Assembly: GCA_902812415.1 (NCBI GenBank) | Contig: CADDZJ010000005.1 | Span: 22,388-86,387 of the forward strand | Length of the DNA: 64,000 bases | Direction: 5' to 3' | Source: Acidobacteriota bacterium | GTDB lineage: Bacteria; Acidobacteriota; Terriglobia; UBA7540 | Shown: positions 16,464 through 26,920 of the stretch, piece by piece | Layout: every line of letters begins with the position of its first letter | Numbering within the stretch: position 1 is the stretch's first letter | Position numbers and translations under genes: made by a program | The notes under the pieces: generated by a model | The model's input: the letters and a program-made list of their open reading frames with translations, nothing else | Databases searched by the model: none | What the model was told of the DNA's origin: nothing

Positions 16464-18890
16464 ATGGCTGCTCCCAATAACAAAAAAGTGAGCGATCTCA
16501 GTCAACTGCCGATTCTGCCGGTCCGCGAAACGGTTCTATTTCCCAACGCCATTCTGCCGCTGACGGTGGGGCGGGAAAGCTCGCTCAAACTCATCAGCGA
16601 TCTAAAAGAGGACGAAAAATTCATTGGAGTCCTGGCCCAGCGCGATCCGCGGGTTGACAACCCGCAGCTTGTAGACCTTTTCCAGATCGGCACCCTGGCC
16701 TTCATTCACAAGATCATCAAGTTGCCCAGTCAGAATCTTTTCATCTTTGTCGAAGGACTTCAGCGAATCGGGATTGAGGAAATCGTCGGCACGGAGCCTT
16801 ATCTGCGCGCCAGGGTAAAACCTCTCCAGGATGTCCTGCCGGCGCAGGATACGCCCGGCTTCGACGCCCTCGTCCGCAGCGTGACGTCGCTTTTCCAGCA
16901 GGTTGTGCAGCTTTCTCCAAGCCTCTCCGACGATCTGCAAACGGTGGTCATGAATATTGAAGATCCGGCGCGCCTGGCGGATTTCATCGCCGCCAACCTT
17001 CCCTCGATTTCCAACACCGAAAAGCAGGAACTGCTTGAGAGCCTGGACCTTTCCGCTCGGCTTGAACGCCTCAATCGCCACCTTGCGCGCGAGGTGGAAG
17101 TGCAGCAGTTGCGCTCCAAGATTCAATCCGAGGTGCAGGACCAGGTCACAGCGAGCCAGCGCGAGTTTTATCTGCGCGAGCAGATGAAGGCTATTCAGAA
17201 AGAATTGGGCGAGGCCGACGAGCAGCACGAAATAGAAGAGCTGCGCCAGAAGATTGAGGCCGCGGGAATGACTGAAGAAGCCCGAAAAGAGGCTTTGCGG
17301 GAACTCAACCGCCTCTCCAGGATGTCGCCTGCGGCGGCAGACTATCATGTAACCCGAACCTACCTCGACTGGCTGGTGGCGCTTCCCTGGAATAAGGTCA
17401 GCGAGCTCAAGGTGGATATCCACAAGGCCCGAACGATTCTGGATACCGACCATTACGATTTGGACAAGATCAAGGAACGTATCCTCGATTATCTGGCAGT
17501 CTTGCAATTAAAGCCGCAATTAAAGGGGCCTATCCTGTGCCTGGTGGGGCCGCCGGGCGTGGGCAAGACCTCGCTGGCAAAATCCATTGCAAAGTCCCTG
17601 GACCGGAAGTTTGTGCGGATGTCGCTGGGCGGCATTCACGATGAGGCGGAAATTCGCGGTCACCGCAGGACTTATATCGGCGCCCTACCCGGACAAATTA
17701 TTCAGGGCATCCGGCGCGCCGAAACGCGAGACCCCGTGTTTGTGCTCGATGAGGTCGATAAGATCGGACGCGATTTCCGCGGCGATCCTTCCTCGGCTTT
17801 GTTGGAAGTGCTTGACCCGGAGCAGAACGCGACTTTCCGAGACAACTATCTGGACGTCCAATTCAATCTCTCGAAGGTGCTCTTTATCTGCACGGCCAAC
17901 GTGCTGGATACCATTCCGCCGCCCTTGCTGGACCGCATGGAAGTGATTGAGCTTCAGGGCTATACCGAGGAGGAGAAAATTGAGATTGCCTTCCGGCACC
18001 TGATTCCGAAACAGACGGAAGAACACGGCGTTCGAAATGGCGACCAGATTGAATTTACGCGAGAAGCTCTCGCTTATGTGATTCAACATTACACGCGGGA
18101 AGCAGGGGTGCGCAATCTGGAACGGGAGATCGCAACGCTCTGCCGCAAGCAGGCGAGGCGCATCGCCGAGGGCCAAAATGAAAAACTTCAGTTAACTCCG
18201 GAGAATATTCAGGACTTCCTGGGAGTTCCTCGTTTCCGCCTGGAGACGGAGATTGTGGAACGCACGCGTCGGCCCGGCGTGGCAGTAGGGCTGGCCTGGA
18301 CGCCTACCGGCGGCGACGTGCTCTTTGTGGAAGCCACAGCCATGAAAGGTGGAAAGCATTTCACGATGACCGGACACGTGGGACAGGTCATGCAGGAATC
18401 CATGCAGGCCGCACTGGCCTGGGTGCGGGCGCATGCAGCCGACTACGATATCGACCCGGACTTCTTCCAGTCGTACGATATCCACGTTCACGTGCCGGCG
18501 GGCGCTATTCCCAAGGACGGTCCGTCCGCAGGAGTGACTATGGTGACAACGCTCGTGTCAGCGCTTACACGCAGGCCGGTGCGCGAGCGCCTGGCCATGA
18601 CGGGTGAAATTACGCTCAGCGGTCAGGTGCTGCCGGTAGGAGGCATTAAGGAAAAGGTGCTGGCCGCCAAGCGAGCGGGCGTTCAGGAAGTCCTCCTGCC
18701 CAAGGAAAATGAACCGAACGCCCGCGAAGACCTTTCGCCGGAACTGTTAGGCGATCTCAAGCTGCGCTACGTCAAAACCATTCAGGAAACGCTCGACCTG
18801 GCTCTCGAAAAGGAGCCGGTCCTGATTCAGGACGGCCAGCCGACGCGAGAAGTCGCCTTCGCGCACCCTACGCCTGGCGCGCCAAATTGA
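16464..18890 (+). CDS. lon: ATP-dependent Lon protease
   Basis: 808 residues, normal for LonA. The N-terminal substrate-binding domain starts with [19 protein letters not shown]; a coiled-coil segment lies near residues 230-270. The AAA+ module has Walker [10 protein letters not shown] and Walker [11 protein letters not shown]. The proteolytic domain has the catalytic dyad Ser688 (KDGPSAGV) and Lys731 (GGIKEK). It degrades misfolded and regulatory proteins in the cytoplasm. The leader hairpin that covers GAGG suggests translational control, possibly thermal. It ends 21 bases before the convergent enolase-superfamily gene. Confidence 0.97.
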   Translation: MAAPNNKKVSDLSQLPILPVRETVLFPNAILPLTVGRESSLKLISDLKEDEKFIGVLAQRDPRVDNPQLVDLFQIGTLAFIHKIIKLPSQNLFIFVEGLQRIGIEEIVGTEPYLRARVKPLQDVLPAQDTPGFDALVRSVTSLFQQVVQLSPSLSDDLQTVVMNIEDPARLADFIAANLPSISNTEKQELLESLDLSARLERLNRHLAREVEVQQLRSKIQSEVQDQVTASQREFYLREQMKAIQKELGEADEQHEIEELRQKIEAAGMTEEARKEALRELNRLSRMSPAAADYHVTRTYLDWLVALPWNKVSELKVDIHKARTILDTDHYDLDKIKERILDYLAVLQLKPQLKGPILCLVGPPGVGKTSLAKSIAKSLDRKFVRMSLGGIHDEAEIRGHRRTYIGALPGQIIQGIRRAETRDPVFVLDEVDKIGRDFRGDPSSALLEVLDPEQNATFRDNYLDVQFNLSKVLFICTANVLDTIPPPLLDRMEVIELQGYTEEEKIEIAFRHLIPKQTEEHGVRNGDQIEFTREALAYVIQHYTREAGVRNLEREIATLCRKQARRIAEGQNEKLQLTPENIQDFLGVPRFRLETEIVERTRRPGVAVGLAWTPTGGDVLFVEATAMKGGKHFTMTGHVGQVMQESMQAALAWVRAHAADYDIDPDFFQSYDIHVHVPAGAIPKDGPSAGVTMVTTLVSALTRRPVRERLAMTGEITLSGQVLPVGGIKEKVLAAKRAGVQEVLLPKENEPNAREDLSPELLGDLKLRYVKTIQETLDLALEKEPVLIQDGQPTREVAFAHPTPGAPN

Positions 18891-18911
18891 CGCAGGCCAG
18901 AGCCTTCAGGA

Positions 18912-20075
18912 TCACCAGTCCGCGACGGAGCCATCCTTGTGAAAGTACGCCATGATGACTTCGGGTTGAAAAGGATGCTTGGCCGCCTCCTCTTCGTTGA
19001 TGTCAATGCCAAGGCCCGGAGCTTGCGGCGGTTGCGCGACTCCGCCTTCCATTCCGATCGGCTCGGTCACCACGTCATTACGCCAGGGAACGTCTTTGCG
19101 CACCACTTCCTGGATGAGATAATTTGGAACCGCAAATCCAACGTGCAAAGACGCAGCCGTGCTGATTGGCCCTTGCGGATTGTGACAGGCCACGGAGATA
19201 TTGTAAGTCTCCGCCATCGCCGCGATGCGGCGAGCCTCACTGATGCCTCCGCAATGAGAAACATCCGGCTGAACAATGGCGCAGGCGCGCTTTTCCAATA
19301 ACTCTCGGAATTGCCAGCGCCCAACCAGCCGCTCGCCGGTGGCAACGGGAAAGGGCAACGCCCGCGCCACTTCCACCAGGCCGTCCACATGCTCAGGCCA
19401 GCAAGGCTCTTCATACCAGTAAAGGTTATACTCGGTCAGCAATCGTCCAAACTGGATGGCAGCGGCGGGCGTAGTCCGCGCATGAAGATCGAGCATGATA
19501 TCGATGCTGTCTCCGGCGGCTTTACGCATGGCTTCCACGCAGCGAGCAGAATGCTTCAGCGCATCAGCGCTCTCGATCATTTCGGCCACGGGAATGGGCA
19601 TGGCCTTGACGGCCGTGAAGCCCTTCTGGAGGCTTTCCTGAATCTTGTCGGCGAACTCTTCGGGCTCTGCCGTCTTGTACATCCCCTCTAATGTTCCGCC
19701 TCCAAGATGATCGTAAAACCTGAGCCGATCGCGCACCGGGCCTCCCAGCAGTTCGCACACCGGCCTGCCCAACTCTTTTCCCTTGATATCCCACAAGGCT
19801 TGATCGATACCGCTCAGGGCGCTCATGGCGACCACCCCGCCTCGCCAGAAATATTGGCGGTGCATCATTTGCCAGAGGTGTTCGATCCGCCGCGGATCCT
19901 GCCCCAGCAAAAGGACCGAAAGGTCTTCGATTGCGCCCACGACGCCTTTCGTCTTCCATTCCAGAGTTGCTTCACCCCATCCATAAATGCCTGGCTCATT
20001 GGTTTCCACCTTGACAAAAACCCAGTTGCGCATGCGGGCGTTGACAATTGTGGTCGAAATCCGTGTGATCTTCAT
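18912..20075 (-). CDS. Enolase-superfamily dehydratase, galactonate dehydratase-like
   Basis: 387 residues of the mandelate racemase/muconate lactonizing enzyme fold. The capping domain starts MKITRISTTIVNARMRNWVF. Metal ligands fit the dehydratase pattern: Asp in IMLDLHART, Glu in YEEPCWPEH and Glu in VATGERLVGRW. The catalytic His is in SVACHNPQGP. This motif set matches D-galactonate or related acid-sugar dehydratases (DgoD-like) that make 2-keto-3-deoxy sugar acids. The exact substrate is not decided by sequence reading. GGAGG is 7 bases before the ATG. Confidence 0.85.
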   Translation of the reverse strand: MKITRISTTIVNARMRNWVFVKVETNEPGIYGWGEATLEWKTKGVVGAIEDLSVLLLGQDPRRIEHLWQMMHRQYFWRGGVVAMSALSGIDQALWDIKGKELGRPVCELLGGPVRDRLRFYDHLGGGTLEGMYKTAEPEEFADKIQESLQKGFTAVKAMPIPVAEMIESADALKHSARCVEAMRKAAGDSIDIMLDLHARTTPAAAIQFGRLLTEYNLYWYEEPCWPEHVDGLVEVARALPFPVATGERLVGRWQFRELLEKRACAIVQPDVSHCGGISEARRIAAMAETYNISVACHNPQGPISTAASLHVGFAVPNYLIQEVVRKDVPWRNDVVTEPIGMEGGVAQPPQAPGLGIDINEEEAAKHPFQPEVIMAYFHKDGSVADW

Positions 20076-20157
20076 ACGCTGGCCTCCAAGGCTTGTGTAG
20101 CTCGAAAATTAAGGAACACGAGGAAATTCAGAGAAAGTTAATTCTGAGTGACAGCCA

Positions 20158-20418
20158 TCAGTACTCTTTGACAACGCCATCCTTCCCATCAAGATCGAGA
20201 CGCATCATCCATTCCACATTGACGTGGTGATGCTCAAACCACTTTTCTAGTGTGGCTTGATCGGGCGCTTCGACTTCCGTCAGCATGCGGCCCGCCAACT
20301 GACTGGCAACGCAGCGACGAACCTTGAGATCGGTCGAAGCCATGAGATTGCTCATTAGCTCCCGGAGAGCTTGTTTGGTAAGACAAGCAATAGTGTGGGC
20401 TGAAAAATAGAGGGCCAT
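20158..20418 (-). CDS. Small conserved protein of unknown function
   Basis: 86 residues from ATG 20418, chosen because GAGGAAGAA immediately precedes it; the frame remains open upstream but without a ribosome site. The sequence begins MALYFSAHTIACLTKQAL and ends with VNVEWMMRLDLDG. It reads like a small alpha/beta (ferredoxin-like) protein, perhaps related to DUF3303, with LTEVEAPDQATLEKWF as its best conserved-looking segment. I do not recognise a function. It lies 82 bases downstream of the dehydratase start on the same strand. Confidence 0.6.
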   Translation of the reverse strand: MALYFSAHTIACLTKQALRELMSNLMASTDLKVRRCVASQLAGRMLTEVEAPDQATLEKWFEHHHVNVEWMMRLDLDGKDGVVKEY

Positions 20419-20674
20419 TTCTTCCTCAAATCGAACGGGTTTTAATAGGTTGCCGAGGATACGCTGGGGCATCCTTGCATCAAGTTGAAACATTCTATCA
20501 TATTCATTCTCCGCGCCTTGCGTGGGCACAACTTTGGCTTTGGTTTTGTGTTTAAGTTTAAGGGAGTCTTAGCCCTGAGGCCGGGATGCATCCCAGTCTT
20601 CTGGGCAGCATTCCACCGGTGGACGGGCAGACGGACTCAGCGGCCTGGCGCAAATTACGTTCTTCAACCGATGG

Positions 20675-21265
20675 TCAGTGATTTTTCTCGACCGCTGAAA
20701 CCAGAAGATCGGCCTTTTCGGCTAGCTTTAAGGATTGCTGCAAGTCTCCCTGCTTGACGGCGGTATCCGATTGACTCAGGAACCTTCGAGCGTCATTCAA
20801 GGCGCGGCGGTCCTCGCTGGAAAGGCCAAGACGGCTGAGGCGGCTGATCCGCAGTTGGATGCCCTCCTTCAATGCGCCAATTTGCTGTTGAAGAGCAGTC
20901 TTCTGCTGCATGCTGCTAAGCGGCTCGAGCTGGGGGGCATTGGGGGGAGGCAGCGCTTCAGGCTTAGGAGGAGTGGAATCGACGGTCTCGCTTCGGTCAA
21001 CCTTTCGCGATCGCGTTGGCTTAGGACCCTCCGACACTACAGGGGGCGTTTCCTGTGGCTTTGAGGGCGCGGCTTCCGGTTGAGGTGGCGCAGGCTCTTG
21101 AATGATTAAGACATTGCCTTGTTCTGCGGTGGTCGAACTCGGCGCCGGCGGGGGACCGGGCGCATAGACCAGCCGCACCGTTGTCTGCCGCCTGGCGCAA
21201 CCTGCAAGCGTCAGGAGAATACCTGCAATAATGGATAATCTTGCTATCTTCAAGATGATTTCCAT
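20675..21265 (-). CDS. Lipoprotein with Pro-rich linker and C-terminal helical domain
   Basis: About 196 residues from ATG 21265. The N-terminus is a lipoprotein signal (IIAGILLTLAGC, lipobox LAGC). A long Pro/Glu/Lys-rich linker follows, then a helical region of about 80 residues (TALQQQIGALKEGIQLRI and DARRFLSQSDTAVKQGD). It is probably anchored to the outer or inner membrane and reaches through the periplasm. The longer reading from 21310 would put 15 extra residues before the signal peptide and is less likely. No specific function can be assigned. Confidence 0.65.
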   Translation of the reverse strand: MEIILKIARLSIIAGILLTLAGCARRQTTVRLVYAPGPPPAPSSTTAEQGNVLIIQEPAPPQPEAAPSKPQETPPVVSEGPKPTRSRKVDRSETVDSTPPKPEALPPPNAPQLEPLSSMQQKTALQQQIGALKEGIQLRISRLSRLGLSSEDRRALNDARRFLSQSDTAVKQGDLQQSLKLAEKADLLVSAVEKNH

Positions 21266-21481
21266 TCTAGCATCAAGCTGCGCAGTCAACTTACGCTTTG
21301 CGCCAGCCACGGGTTTAAGATGGGGTTATCTCTCACGCAAACTAACTGAGAGGTAGGGCAAGGCAGATTGCGAGCCACCCATTCCCAAGCTATAGTAAGT
21401 ATATATCCAGTGCGCAGACAACCTGTTTGCAAGCGGCTGAATCGAAAAACCGTATCTAAACTCTCGTTTTTCGGGGGCTTT

Positions 21482-22567
21482 ATGAAGAGATGGGGCAAAA
21501 GCTTTATTTCAGTTCCTTTGGCGTTGATCTTGCTTTGCGGTGCCTGCTCGCATGTTCCAAATGACCAGCAGATTGTCTCGTCTATCCAGGCAGGGCTATA
21601 TCAAAATCCTGACTTAAAGACGCTTTCAGTTAACGTCACTTCGGACCATGGAGTGGTCACGTTAAGCGGCGCTGTGAATACACCCCTGGAAAAATTGGCC
21701 GTAGAAGACTTGGCCCAGAAAGCCCCGGGCGTGAAGCGCGTCATTGATCAGATGACGGTAGCTCCTTCGGCCTTGAACCAGTCACCCGCGAGCGCGGAGA
21801 CTCCGGCGGTTGCAATGTCCGACACTGTCGAGCAGCCTGCTCCTGTGTCCCGAACCACGCATCATCGCCGCCAGAAGAGGCACACAGAACAGTATGCCGA
21901 GGCCAGCGCCCCGCCCGCTTCGAATCAGGACGAGGAACGTTCCACCCCTTCGGAGCCTCCGACCTCAAGCTCGAAAATGGCGGCGGCAAATCAGGCTGCC
22001 CCGGCCCAAGCGCAGCAGCCTGCGCCGCCTCCGCCGCAGCCAGTGCGCGTGACGATTCCATCAGGGACTGTGGTGACGGTGCGGATGATTGATCCGGTCA
22101 GCTCGCAAACGGCGCAGGCAGGGCAGGTATTCGCCGCAAGCGTCTTTTCCCCGGTAGTCGTCGGCAATCGCGTCGTGATTCCCCAAGGCGCGGATGCCAA
22201 GGTGCGGGTCGTTCAGGTGCGAAGCGCCGGGCATTACCAGGGGCAGTCGGAATTAAAACTGGAATTAGTCGCTGTTAACGTGAATGGCGAAGACCAGCCC
22301 GTTCAAAGCGGCTACTACGATAAGCTGGGCGCTTCGCGCGGCAAGAACAGCGCCGAGAAAATCGGAGGCGGCGCCGGGTTGGGAGCGTTGATCGGCGGAC
22401 TGATCGGCCACGGAAAGGGCGCTGGCATCGGTGCGGCAATCGGCGCGGCGGGCGGAGCGGTAACTCAAGAAGCCACTCACGGCCAACAGGTGACGATCCC
22501 CTCTGAAGCCAGAATTGACTTTGTGCTGAGAAGTCCCGTAACCATAACCCTCAATCCAGAGCAGTAA
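21482..22567 (+). CDS. BON-domain lipoprotein with C-terminal glycine zipper
   Basis: About 361 residues from ATG 21482. The signal peptide ends in a lipobox-like LLCGACS. A BON domain (phospholipid-binding, OsmY-like) follows at about 30-100 (VNVTSDHGVVTLSGAV). A Pro/Ala/Gln-rich linker leads to a beta domain (RVTIPSGTVVTVRMIDPVSS) and a glycine-zipper segment (GAGLGALIGGLIGHGKGAG). Likely an envelope-associated protein. An in-frame extension to 21368 has no ribosome site and would precede the signal peptide. Confidence 0.75.
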   Translation: MKRWGKSFISVPLALILLCGACSHVPNDQQIVSSIQAGLYQNPDLKTLSVNVTSDHGVVTLSGAVNTPLEKLAVEDLAQKAPGVKRVIDQMTVAPSALNQSPASAETPAVAMSDTVEQPAPVSRTTHHRRQKRHTEQYAEASAPPASNQDEERSTPSEPPTSSSKMAAANQAAPAQAQQPAPPPPQPVRVTIPSGTVVTVRMIDPVSSQTAQAGQVFAASVFSPVVVGNRVVIPQGADAKVRVVQVRSAGHYQGQSELKLELVAVNVNGEDQPVQSGYYDKLGASRGKNSAEKIGGGAGLGALIGGLIGHGKGAGIGAAIGAAGGAVTQEATHGQQVTIPSEARIDFVLRSPVTITLNPEQ

Positions 22568-22689
22568 TTGCTTGGCGATTGAGCGATTTCCGCGCAGTCT
22601 TTTGCGCTTTTACCAGCATGGAACCCGCAGAAGGTGAAGGATTTTTCCGCTTCAAGACGGATCGGATTCATGATATTTAGATAGAGGCG

Positions 22690-23967
22690 ATGCCGACCCT
22701 TGATCACTCCATACCGCTTGCACCCTTCAGAACCCTGACAAGAACTGCTGCCAGCTTGCCGGAATTAGCCGATCTGGATTTGGCGATCCGGCAGAGCCTG
22801 GCCAGTCTCTCTCTGCCGCCTAAACGCCTAGCCCGCCGGCGTATTGCTATCACGGCAGGCAGTCGCGGCATTGCCAGCTTCAAAGAAATCGTGCGCGCCA
22901 TCTGTCAGTGGCTGTGCGATCAGGGGGCTCAACCCTTTGTGATTCCAGCAATGGGAAGTCATGGAGGAGCAACCGCCGAGGGCCAGCGCTGCATTCTGGA
23001 AGAATATGGCGTTTCAGAAGGCTTCATCGGCGCCCGGATACTCTCTTCCATGGAAACCGTCTGCGTGGGCGAGACGCCGAATGGATTTCAGGTATTTATG
23101 GATCGACACGCTTGGGAAGCCGATGGCGTATTGGTGATGAACCGAGTCAAGCCGCACACCGATTTTACGGGGAAAATCGAGAGCGGCCGGCTTAAGATGA
23201 TGGCTGTCGGGCTGGGTAAGCGCCAGGGCGCTGAGGAGGTTCATCGGTGGGCCCGAAAATATGGTTATGAGACCACAATCCGGGCCATCAGCGAGAGAAT
23301 TCTGGCCAGCGGCAAGATCCTTTGTGGGTTGGCTGTGGTCGAGAACGAGATGCATCGCATTTGCCAGGCCAGGGCGGCGCGTCCGGAAGAATTGATAGCT
23401 CAGGAAGAAGAGACCTTGGCGCTTGCCCGTCGGCTTGTACCGCGGCTTCCTTTTTCCCAGGTTCAATTGCTGATCGTCGATGAGATGGGTAAGAACATCA
23501 GTGGGACAGGCATGGATACTAAAGTCATTGGACGAGGCGTGGAACTCCCCTCCGGCGAGGCCCCAACGATCGACCTGATTTATGTTCGCGATCTCACCCC
23601 CGAGAGTGGCGGCAATGCGGTGGGCATGGGCAATGCCGATCTGATTCACGAGCACTTCTATCGCAAGGTGGACCTGGAAAGAACCTACATCAACGCGCAG
23701 ACCTCGTTAAAGCCCGGCAGCGTTCGCCTTCCCATGTATTTGCCCTCAGACCGGGCGGCGCTGAACTTTGCGCTGGGAAGCCTTGGCTCTCCCGATCCCC
23801 AAAAGCAGCGCGTGGCGTGGATTCACAATACTCTCAACCTCAACCGGATTGCGATTTCGGAACCACTGACGAGCGAGGCGGCGAATCTCCCAAGATGGGA
23901 ATTATCGCCGGAGACTTTTCAGCCGCGTTTTGACGCCGAAGGAAACCTGGTCACCGGGCCTGCCTAG
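22690..23967 (+). CDS. DUF2088 / lactate-racemase-like protein
   Basis: 425 residues resembling the LarA-type DUF2088 family. AITAGSRGIASFKEIVRAI and VIPAMGSHGGATAEGQ fit the N-terminal domain, and VLVMNRVKPHTDFTGK and LLIVDEMGKNISGTGMD the rest. LarA proper needs a Ni-pincer cofactor and maturation proteins LarB/C/E, none of which is in the window. It may therefore be a related enzyme acting on another alpha-hydroxy acid. The first ATG (22690) is close to a GAGG stretch. The gene is 61 bases upstream of the ABC exporter on the same strand. Confidence 0.7.
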   Translation: MPTLDHSIPLAPFRTLTRTAASLPELADLDLAIRQSLASLSLPPKRLARRRIAITAGSRGIASFKEIVRAICQWLCDQGAQPFVIPAMGSHGGATAEGQRCILEEYGVSEGFIGARILSSMETVCVGETPNGFQVFMDRHAWEADGVLVMNRVKPHTDFTGKIESGRLKMMAVGLGKRQGAEEVHRWARKYGYETTIRAISERILASGKILCGLAVVENEMHRICQARAARPEELIAQEEETLALARRLVPRLPFSQVQLLIVDEMGKNISGTGMDTKVIGRGVELPSGEAPTIDLIYVRDLTPESGGNAVGMGNADLIHEHFYRKVDLERTYINAQTSLKPGSVRLPMYLPSDRAALNFALGSLGSPDPQKQRVAWIHNTLNLNRIAISEPLTSEAANLPRWELSPETFQPRFDAEGNLVTGPA

Positions 23968-24028
23968 CAGATCGCCCTGACGGCATTTTCGCTTTCGGCG
24001 AACCCCCACTCCGGACGATGTTTTCTCG

Positions 24029-25837
24029 ATGATGAAAGCCAGCCGGCTGATCGGCCTGATACGGCCTTACATCCCGCGCTTTATTCTGGCCATTCTCCTG
24101 ATGGCGGTGGTCGGAGCCTGCGAGGCCCTGTTTGCGCTTCTGATCAAGCCTGTCTTCGACCGTGTGCTTGACGTTCATCAATCCATAGCGCCCATTCTTC
24201 TTTTCAAGCTGCCCTTTCACGGCCCGGCAATTTACCTTCAGGATTTCATTCCGCCCGGCATTCATTCCCCCTGGGCGATGGTGGCCTTTGCGATCGTGGC
24301 GGTGACTTTCATCAAGGGAGTCTCGGTCTACTTTGCCACGTATTCGGTGAATTACATCGGCCAGTCGGTGGTGCGCGATCTGCGCAATATGCTCTATACC
24401 AAGATCATTGCGCAGTCCATGTCATTTTTTTCCCAGAATCCCACCGGCAGGCTCATGTCCACGGTTACGAACGATATCGAGCGCATCCAGGATGCGGTCT
24501 CGCACGTGACCGCGAATTTTCTGAAGCAATCCTTCACTCTTCTGGGCCTGCTGGTGGTGATTTTTTATCTCGATTGGCATCTGGCGCTTGCTTCGCTCAT
24601 ATTGGTTCCCTTTGTGGTGTTTCCTTCCGCCAACATCGGGCGCTACATTCGCGCTTCCAGCCGCAAGAGTCAGGACAAAATGGCGGAAATCGCCAATATT
24701 CTTCAGGAAACTTTCAGCGGGATTCGCGTTGTCAAGGCTTTCGGAATGGAATCCTTTGAAGCCCGCAAGTTCATGGCAGCCACGCGGCGGCTGCTGAAAG
24801 TTAACCTGCGCTGGGTGCGCGCTCACGCTCTGACCTCGCCTCTCATGGAGCTTTTCGGCGCCATCATGATCGCGGGTTTCCTGCTCTACGCCCGCAATGA
24901 GATTGTGCACCATGCCCATACCATGGGCGGATTCGTAGCCTTTCTGTTCGCCCTGATCAAGATGTACGAGCCGATCAAACGGCTGACCAGCGTCAATAAT
25001 GCCTTCCAGTTGGCCGTGGGAGCGTCCGAGCGAGTCTTCGATTTGCTGGATGTGAACGCCGAGCTGAAAGAGAAGCCCAATGCCGTCGCGCTTCCTCCCT
25101 TTCATCAGGAGATCATTTTCGATCACGTCGACTTCAGCTACGACGATGCCCCGATTCTTCAAGGGGTTAATCTGAGAATCCGCAAGGGCGAAGTGGTGGC
25201 GATTGTGGGTTCAAGCGGAGCAGGCAAGACGACGCTGGCCAATCTGATCCCGCGCTTCTTTGATGTGACCCGTGGTCGCATCCTCTTTGATGGCTGCGAT
25301 CTGCGGGACGCCACGCTGAGCTCGCTCCGAGCACAAATCGGCATTGTGACCCAGGAGACCGTTCTGTTTAACGACACGGTCTTTAACAATATCGCCTATG
25401 GACAACAGTCGGTCAGTCCGGAGTCAGTTGAGGAGGCGGCGCGAGCGGCTTTGGCGCACGAATTCATCACGGAGCTGCCTGAGGGCTATCAAACGGTGAT
25501 CGGCGAGCGCGGCCAGCGGCTTTCGGGTGGCCAGCGCCAGCGCATCGCGATCGCCCGCGCCTTGTTGAAGAATTCACCGATCCTGATACTGGACGAAGCC
25601 ACTTCTTCGCTCGATACCGAGTCTGAAGCGCTGGTGCAGAAGGCCTTAATGAACCTGATGGTGGGGCGTACGGTGCTGGTGATCGCCCATCGCCTCTCCA
25701 CAGTTCGGCGCGCAGACCGGATTGTGGTGCTTGACCGAGGCTCCATCTCTGAGATCGGAACTCATGAGGATCTGGTGACGAGGGGAGGAATTTACCAGAG
25801 GCTGCACGACCTGCAGTTTGTGGACGTGGAACCCTGA
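24029..25837 (+). CDS. msbA: MsbA-like ABC exporter (fused permease-ATPase)
   Basis: 602 residues, a half-transporter. Six transmembrane helices lie in residues 15-320, with the coupling segment SFFSQNPTGRLMSTVTND. The ATPase has Walker A GSSGAGKTT, Q-loop VTQETVLF, signature LSGGQRQR and Walker B ILILDEATSS followed by the H-loop His (VIAHRL). Lipid A/phospholipid flipping across the inner membrane is the likely role by similarity, but multidrug exporters of this subfamily look alike. No lpx gene is adjacent. Confidence 0.85.
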   Translation: MMKASRLIGLIRPYIPRFILAILLMAVVGACEALFALLIKPVFDRVLDVHQSIAPILLFKLPFHGPAIYLQDFIPPGIHSPWAMVAFAIVAVTFIKGVSVYFATYSVNYIGQSVVRDLRNMLYTKIIAQSMSFFSQNPTGRLMSTVTNDIERIQDAVSHVTANFLKQSFTLLGLLVVIFYLDWHLALASLILVPFVVFPSANIGRYIRASSRKSQDKMAEIANILQETFSGIRVVKAFGMESFEARKFMAATRRLLKVNLRWVRAHALTSPLMELFGAIMIAGFLLYARNEIVHHAHTMGGFVAFLFALIKMYEPIKRLTSVNNAFQLAVGASERVFDLLDVNAELKEKPNAVALPPFHQEIIFDHVDFSYDDAPILQGVNLRIRKGEVVAIVGSSGAGKTTLANLIPRFFDVTRGRILFDGCDLRDATLSSLRAQIGIVTQETVLFNDTVFNNIAYGQQSVSPESVEEAARAALAHEFITELPEGYQTVIGERGQRLSGGQRQRIAIARALLKNSPILILDEATSSLDTESEALVQKALMNLMVGRTVLVIAHRLSTVRRADRIVVLDRGSISEIGTHEDLVTRGGIYQRLHDLQFVDVEP

Positions 25838-25912
25838 GAGACGAAATGAGCCTGTAGATTCGTGCCATCCGCGACTCCAGGAGTCCGTCAAGGTGAGCGA
25901 CGTCTTCTTCTT

Positions 25913-26806
25913 ATGATCTATAGCATGACAGGTTACGGCATGAGCCGCACCGAGGATGAGCGCTTTTCCATCTCCATCAGCCTCAAGAGCACCAACCATC
26001 GTTTTCTGGACGTTCAGATGCGGCTCCCCGCAGCGCTCGACTCTGTTGAGCCGAACATCCGCCGAATTCTGAAAACCCATATCCAGCGCGGGCATCTTGA
26101 AGTCACCGTCAACCTGGAACGTTTGAACGAAGCCGATCTGCGGTTGAACCGCAAATTACTCGAGGCTTATCTCAAAACTTGCGAAGCTCTCAACAAGGAA
26201 TTTGGATTTTCCTCCCAGCCGGATCTGGTGGCGCTGTTGCGCGTTCCGGGCGTGGTGACGGGCGGAAGCGATCTTTCGGAAGACGATCTGGGAAAGGTGG
26301 AACAGGTTGTGGAGAAGGCTCTGCTCGACGCGATCGAGCGTTTGAACGAGATGCGTCAGCGCGAGGGCGAGACCCTGGCGCGTGACTTTGAAAGTCGTCT
26401 GGCCCATCTTCAGGAATTGGGCATCAAGCTGAATGAGCTCTCCAGGCTGACGGCGCCCGCTTTCCGCGAGCGGTTGGAGCGGCGCATCAAAGAACTCACC
26501 CAGGGCCAGGAACTTGATCCATTGCGCCTGACGCAGGAAGTGACGGCTTTGGCGCTTCGCTCCGACATTACCGAAGAGGTCACACGATTTCAGAGCCACG
26601 TCGGGCAGGCCGGGCGCCTGCTCAAAACGGGAAAAGACGTCGGCAAGAAACTGGATTTCCTGCTTCAGGAAATGAACCGTGAAGCCAACACCATGTTGGC
26701 GAAAACCACCGGCGTGCCGGAAGCGGGCGCTGAGATTGCCAACTGCGCCATCGAAATGAAAGTTGAAATCGAGAAGCTCCGCGAACAGGCGCAAAATATT
26801 GAGTGA
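25913..26806 (+). CDS. yicC: YicC-family endoribonuclease
   Basis: 297 residues from ATG 25913, which gives the family-typical start MIYSMTGYG; the longer frame to 25862 adds 17 unlikely residues. Conserved landmarks are KSTNHRFLDV, RGHLEVTVNLER, DPLRLTQEVTALALRSDITEE and the C-terminal GKKLDFLLQEMNREANTM. YicC proteins are reported RNases involved in small-RNA turnover. The gene lies just before gmk and rpoZ, a conserved order in many bacteria, which supports the call. Confidence 0.92.
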   Translation: MIYSMTGYGMSRTEDERFSISISLKSTNHRFLDVQMRLPAALDSVEPNIRRILKTHIQRGHLEVTVNLERLNEADLRLNRKLLEAYLKTCEALNKEFGFSSQPDLVALLRVPGVVTGGSDLSEDDLGKVEQVVEKALLDAIERLNEMRQREGETLARDFESRLAHLQELGIKLNELSRLTAPAFRERLERRIKELTQGQELDPLRLTQEVTALALRSDITEEVTRFQSHVGQAGRLLKTGKDVGKKLDFLLQEMNREANTMLAKTTGVPEAGAEIANCAIEMKVEIEKLREQAQNIE

Positions 26807-26909
26807 TCCCCCTGATCTCGCTGGCATTTGAAAGGGGCCGCCGTTAAGCTTGATGCTCCGCTACATTTTCTCAGCAACTTCCGGGTGACGCGCCGGTGCT
26901 CTGACAGGC

Positions 26910-26915
26910 TATAAT
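26910..26915 (+). promoter_or_regulatory. Candidate -10 box of gmk (leaderless)
   Basis: A perfect TATAAT ends five bases before the gmk ATG at 26921, and no Shine-Dalgarno sequence is present between them. Transcription starting about 7 bases after the box would begin at or next to the ATG. A weak -35 (GTGACG, 26885-26890) would need a 19-base spacer. Confidence 0.4.
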
Positions 26916-26920
26916 ATTAA